Shown: piece by piece, positions 15,155 through 17,380 of the stretch
How positions within the stretch are numbered: position 1 is the stretch's first letter
How the letters are laid out: every line of letters starts with the position of its first letter
Assembly (NCBI GenBank): GCA_002772605.1
Contig: PFDS01000049.1
Coordinates: 1 to 17,380 of the forward strand
Reading direction: 5' to 3'
DNA length: 17,380 nucleotides
Source of the DNA: Candidatus Peregrinibacteria bacterium CG10_big_fil_rev_8_21_14_0_10_49_16
Lineage (GTDB): Bacteria > Patescibacteriota > Gracilibacteria > Peribacterales > Peribacteraceae
Notes under the pieces: generated by a model
Database searches by the model: none
Told to the model about the DNA's origin: nothing
What the model saw: only the letters and a program-made list of their open reading frames with translations
Position numbers and translations under genes: made by a program

Positions 15155-15589
15155 GTGCGTCACTTGTGGACTATCTTTATCGGGAGCTTCGGATTCAGCA
15201 TGGCAGGAGCCCTGCTGGCAGAGCATTTTCTGTCAAAGCGCATTGCGCTTCTGGGTTCGTGGGTGGGTGTACAGCGAACATATAACACGGGTGTGGCCTT
15301 CGGTGTGCATATCCCTTCCCCTTTGCAGGAGCTTCTCATTCTTCTTGCATTGTTGTTTGTGCTGTACATTGCTTTCCACAGTGAAAAAACATGGGTGAAT
15401 GCATGGGGATTTGGCCTCATTCTTGGTGGAGGGTTGGCGAATACTGTTGACCGTTTGTTGGACGTTCAAGTGACAGACTTCATTCAAGTAGGTTCATTCC
15501 CCATATTCAATGTGGCTGATAGTTGTATTACGCTTGGTGTAGCGCTACTCTGTCTGCACGCACTGCTTGCGAAGCAGCACTATTCTTGA
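15155..15589 (+). CDS. lspA: lipoprotein signal peptidase
   Basis: Aspartic membrane protease that removes signal peptides from diacylated prolipoproteins. Four membrane segments are expected. Motifs, counted from this GTG: NTGVAFG (44-50), GGGLANTVDR (91-100), the catalytic Asp108 in VTDF and Asp122 in FNVADSCI. The conserved DQxxK near the first segment reads AEHFLSK, so its Asp is missing. I chose GTG at 15155 (144 residues) because a TAGTAT box lies 7 bases upstream and it avoids overlap with ftsW; the in-frame ATG at 15119 (156 residues) would put 12 extra residues in front and overlap divergent ftsW by 17 bases. The TPR gene follows after 44 bases. The enzyme call is secure; the start is open. 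Confidence 0.93.
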   Translation: MRHLWTIFIGSFGFSMAGALLAEHFLSKRIALLGSWVGVQRTYNTGVAFGVHIPSPLQELLILLALLFVLYIAFHSEKTWVNAWGFGLILGGGLANTVDRLLDVQVTDFIQVGSFPIFNVADSCITLGVALLCLHALLAKQHYS

Positions 15590-15608
15590 TAGCATTCTTT
15601 TGTCTTTA

Positions 15609-15617
15609 TGGTAGAAT
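15609..15617 (+). promoter_or_regulatory. extended -10 promoter of the TPR gene
   Basis: TGGTAGAAT is an extended -10 with 16 bases to the ATG, giving a leader of roughly 10 bases. TTGATA at 15586-15591 is a good -35 hexamer, but its 20-base spacing is too long. A promoter in the 44-base lspA-TPR gap is likely; read-through from lspA is also possible. Confidence 0.45.
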
Positions 15618-15633
15618 ATCTTTTCTTTGAGTC

Positions 15634-16398
15634 ATGATTTACGTTCTCGTGTTCCTCGGCTCCTTTATTGGCATCTGCGCCATTCTCTCTGTGCGTTTAC
15701 TGCTGCGTCAGCGTTTTGTGCGACGTTTTGTGCGAAGTGTGCGCCAGCGTTTTCAATCTCTGGAAGAGCGCGGAGCGAAGGTATTTGAGGAGACAAAAAT
15801 TCAAAAGCCGCCAAAGAATCCTCGTGTCTCTGCCGTGGAGTTACAGCAGGTGCGTTTACTTCTGCGTCAAGCGGAACGTGCTGAGGCACAGGGGAAACAT
15901 GAGGAGGTAGAACGCATCTTGATTCAGGCGCTCACCATTCAGCCGGGAGCAAGTGAAGTCAAAGCACAGTTGGCAAGGTTGTATCTGACGAGTAGCCGTG
16001 AGTCGAAAGCGGAAGCAATGTATAAAGAACTCTTGCAAGAACACGATGACGTGTCGTTCCATGCTAACTTAGGGCTGGCGTATTACCGCCAAGAGAAGTT
16101 TGTGGAAGCCTGTTACGCTTACCAGGAGGCGTACAAGCGTGACAGTAAAAACCCGGAACGTGCTTCCGTGCTCGGCCGTGCGTGTATTGCTGCAGGGCAT
16201 TTTAGCGAAGCGGTTCCGTTACTGGAGAAAGCAGCAATGACTCTCTCTCGAGATATGGAACTTCTGCATCTTCTTGCTGAGTGTTATTTACAGGTTGGTG
16301 AGAACGAGAAGGCAGAGGTCACCTATAGAAAGATCAATAAGGTAGAGCCTTACAATGAGGAAGTGAAAGAAAAACTTCTGTCACTTGCACGAGCGTGA
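15634..16398 (+). CDS. membrane-anchored TPR-repeat protein
   Basis: A 254-residue protein. One membrane segment at the N-terminus (about 3-22) is followed by a very basic stretch (21-39, RLLLRQRFVRRFVRSVRQR), which by the positive-inside rule puts the rest in the cytoplasm. A helical linker (40-70) leads to about five tetratricopeptide repeats (roughly 72-105, 107-138, 140-173, 174-206 and 208-241), seen from the spaced Ala/Gly/Tyr pattern such as LGLAYYRQEKFVEACYAY (146-163) and LAECYLQVGENEKAE (214-228). TPRs bind other proteins; no enzymatic domain is present. The layout resembles LapB/YciM, but without its C-terminal rubredoxin metal site, so that name is not given. It ends one base before the convergent ferredoxin gene. 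Confidence 0.88.
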   Translation: MIYVLVFLGSFIGICAILSVRLLLRQRFVRRFVRSVRQRFQSLEERGAKVFEETKIQKPPKNPRVSAVELQQVRLLLRQAERAEAQGKHEEVERILIQALTIQPGASEVKAQLARLYLTSSRESKAEAMYKELLQEHDDVSFHANLGLAYYRQEKFVEACYAYQEAYKRDSKNPERASVLGRACIAAGHFSEAVPLLEKAAMTLSRDMELLHLLAECYLQVGENEKAEVTYRKINKVEPYNEEVKEKLLSLARA

Positions 16399-16399
16399 G

Positions 16400-16687
16400 C
16401 TATTCTCCAACTTCAATAACAATATCTCCATCTCCCACTACGCTTGTCTGACAGCCGAGGCGCCAGGGATCGCTGGTGATGCCCATATTTTCCTCGCGGT
16501 CGTTGCGGTGCGAAAGGTGTTCCATACCCTCTTGCACAGTGCACATACAGGTGGTGCAGAACCCATTTCCCCCGCATGCGTGTTCCATGGGAATGCCGTT
16601 ATCAAGCGCAATTTTGAGGATTTTCTGTCCCTTTTCTGCTTGGACTAAAGTCACTTGGCCGGCAAAATGGAACCGTATTTGGGGCAC
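16400..16687 (-). CDS. 2Fe-2S ferredoxin, adrenodoxin/Isc-Fdx type
   Basis: Small electron carrier of 95 residues. Cluster ligands are Cys38, Cys44 and Cys47 in ACGGNGFCTTC plus Cys79 in RLGCQT, the spacing of the Isc-type Fdx/adrenodoxin family; Cys49 is extra, in CMC. It has no targeting sequence. It is divergent from sufC across a 34-base gap, so a role in supplying electrons for Fe-S assembly is likely by context. The start is GTG at 16687 (VPQIRF, matching MPKIV in E. coli Fdx). The sequence AGGAG directly touches this GTG, which is too close for a normal Shine-Dalgarno; an ATA three codons in has ideal spacing. The 3' end meets the TPR gene with one base between. Confidence 0.94.
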   Translation of the reverse strand: MPQIRFHFAGQVTLVQAEKGQKILKIALDNGIPMEHACGGNGFCTTCMCTVQEGMEHLSHRNDREENMGITSDPWRLGCQTSVVGDGDIVIEVGE

Positions 16688-16721
16688 CTCCTCACCCTAA
16701 TCTTAACCCTCATCCTACGCA

Positions 16722-17380
16722 ATGTCTCTCTTAGCTACCTCCAATCTGCGTGTGTCTGTAGAAGGCACTGAGGTCATCCACGGAGTTGATCTTACGGTCA
16801 ACGAAGGTGAGATCCATGCCATCATGGGGCCAAATGGGTCTGGGAAATCCACACTCGTCAGTACGCTTATGGGACATCCCAAGTACGAGGTTACCGGCGG
16901 TTCCGTGCAGTTTTGTGGGAAGAACCTTCTGCAAATGGAGCCGCATGAGCGCGCATCGACCGGTCTCTTTCTCGCATTCCAGTACCCTAAAGATATCGCC
17001 GGTGTACGTTTGCGTCACTTTCTCTTTGCAGCCCACGCAGCCCAAGCGAGAGCACGAGGAGAACGAAAATTGTCTGTGCTGAAGTTTCAGAAACGTTTGG
17101 AGCAGGAAATGGACATACTCCGCATGGATCCTGCACTCATCGAGCGGCCCGTGAATCAGGGATTCAGCGGAGGAGAGAAGAAGAAAGCGGAGATACTGCA
17201 GATGAGAGTACTGCAGCCCAGGCTTGCTCTTCTTGATGAAACCGATTCTGGTCTTGATGTCGATGCTCTCAAAACCGTTGCCGCTGGCGTGAACTCGATG
17301 CGCGATCGTCCTACCATCTTACTCGTCACCCACTACGCTCGTCTTCTCGAGTACATCACTCCAGACGTTGTACATGTGAT
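16722..17380 (+). CDS. sufC: Fe-S assembly ATPase SufC, 3' end cut by window
   Basis: ABC-type ATPase of the SUF complex that works with SufB and SufD to build Fe-S clusters in the cytoplasm. An open frame runs from ATG 16722 to the window end (219 complete codons; the family has about 250). Visible: Walker A GPNGSGKST (36-44), Q-loop Gln87 in LAFQYP, signature FSGGEKKKAE (148-157), Walker B with Asp172-Glu173 in LALLDETDSGLDVDAL (168-183, the SufC-specific form), and H-loop His204 in LVTHYAR. There is no Shine-Dalgarno before the ATG; TAATCT at 16698-16703 is a weak -10 candidate. sufB and sufD would be expected next, beyond the edge. Confidence 0.97.
   Translation, partial: MSLLATSNLRVSVEGTEVIHGVDLTVNEGEIHAIMGPNGSGKSTLVSTLMGHPKYEVTGGSVQFCGKNLLQMEPHERASTGLFLAFQYPKDIAGVRLRHFLFAAHAAQARARGERKLSVLKFQKRLEQEMDILRMDPALIERPVNQGFSGGEKKKAEILQMRVLQPRLALLDETDSGLDVDALKTVAAGVNSMRDRPTILLVTHYARLLEYITPDVVHV

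Noticed and set aside
15586..15617. TTGATA/TAGAAT as a full -35/-10 promoter for the TPR gene
   Set aside because: The spacer is 20 bases, outside the usual 16-18; only the extended -10 is kept.
1..17380. UGA recoded as glycine, as in some related candidate phyla
   Set aside because: TGA ends dnaE, the protease, ftsW and the TPR gene exactly at neighbouring gene starts or ends, and reading frames contain no internal TGA.
1..17380. tRNA, rRNA, CRISPR array, transposase or phage genes
   Set aside because: The gaps are short (largest 193 bases) and show no cloverleaf, repeat array or mobile-element gene on either strand.

Overview
The window carries a dense set of bacterial housekeeping genes: translation (aspS, gltX), replication (dnaE, ssb), dNTP regulation (nrdR), tRNA modification (tsaC), peptidoglycan synthesis and division (ftsW, murG, murB), lipoprotein processing (lspA), Fe-S assembly (sufC with a ferredoxin), a membrane-anchored trypsin-like protease, an FHA protein, a lipoprotein cyclophilin and a TPR protein. 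Base composition is near 50% GC. Genes are tightly packed and small, and many lack a Shine-Dalgarno. This suggests a small-genome lineage, possibly the Candidate Phyla Radiation (Peregrinibacteria/Peribacteria-like). That placement is inference from gene style, not a database match. TGA is a real stop: dnaE and the protease end in TGA just before the next gene, which argues against the UGA-recoding Gracilibacteria/Absconditabacteria.

Layout. 1-1769: aspS (minus), with a likely promoter leaving the left edge. 1770-1962: regulatory gap between divergent aspS and the protease, holding promoter-like boxes, a short REP-like motif and two dyads. 1963-3187: protease plus an overlapping 55-residue gene (plus). 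3176-7876: probable minus-strand operon dnaE-tsaC-nrdR. 7974-8846: a double-OB-fold ssb (plus), followed by a GC-rich palindromic element and a bidirectional terminator. 8994-15135: minus-strand run ftsW-murG-cyclophilin-gltX-membrane protein-murB-FHA, a dcw-like cluster with no murC between murG and murB. 15155-16398: lspA and a TPR protein (plus), divergent from ftsW. 16400-17380: 2Fe-2S ferredoxin (minus) divergent from sufC (plus, cut by the window end).

Functional links. FtsW, MurG and MurB act in lipid II synthesis and polymerisation. LspA would mature lipoproteins such as the cyclophilin, which has a lipobox. The ferredoxin and SufC belong to Fe-S cluster assembly. AspRS carries the His31 signature of non-discriminating enzymes, so Asn-tRNA is probably made by transamidation.

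No obviously new multi-gene system (defence, mobile or biosynthetic) is present. The most notable signals are regulatory. A TANNNT box lies 6-8 bases before many start codons, which suggests leaderless transcription. ftsW and lspA have -10 boxes that overlap on opposite strands. A perfect 24-bp palindrome fills the spacer and -10 box of the FHA gene promoter. The tandem-OB SSB and the degenerate PHP domain of DnaE are the main protein-level oddities.
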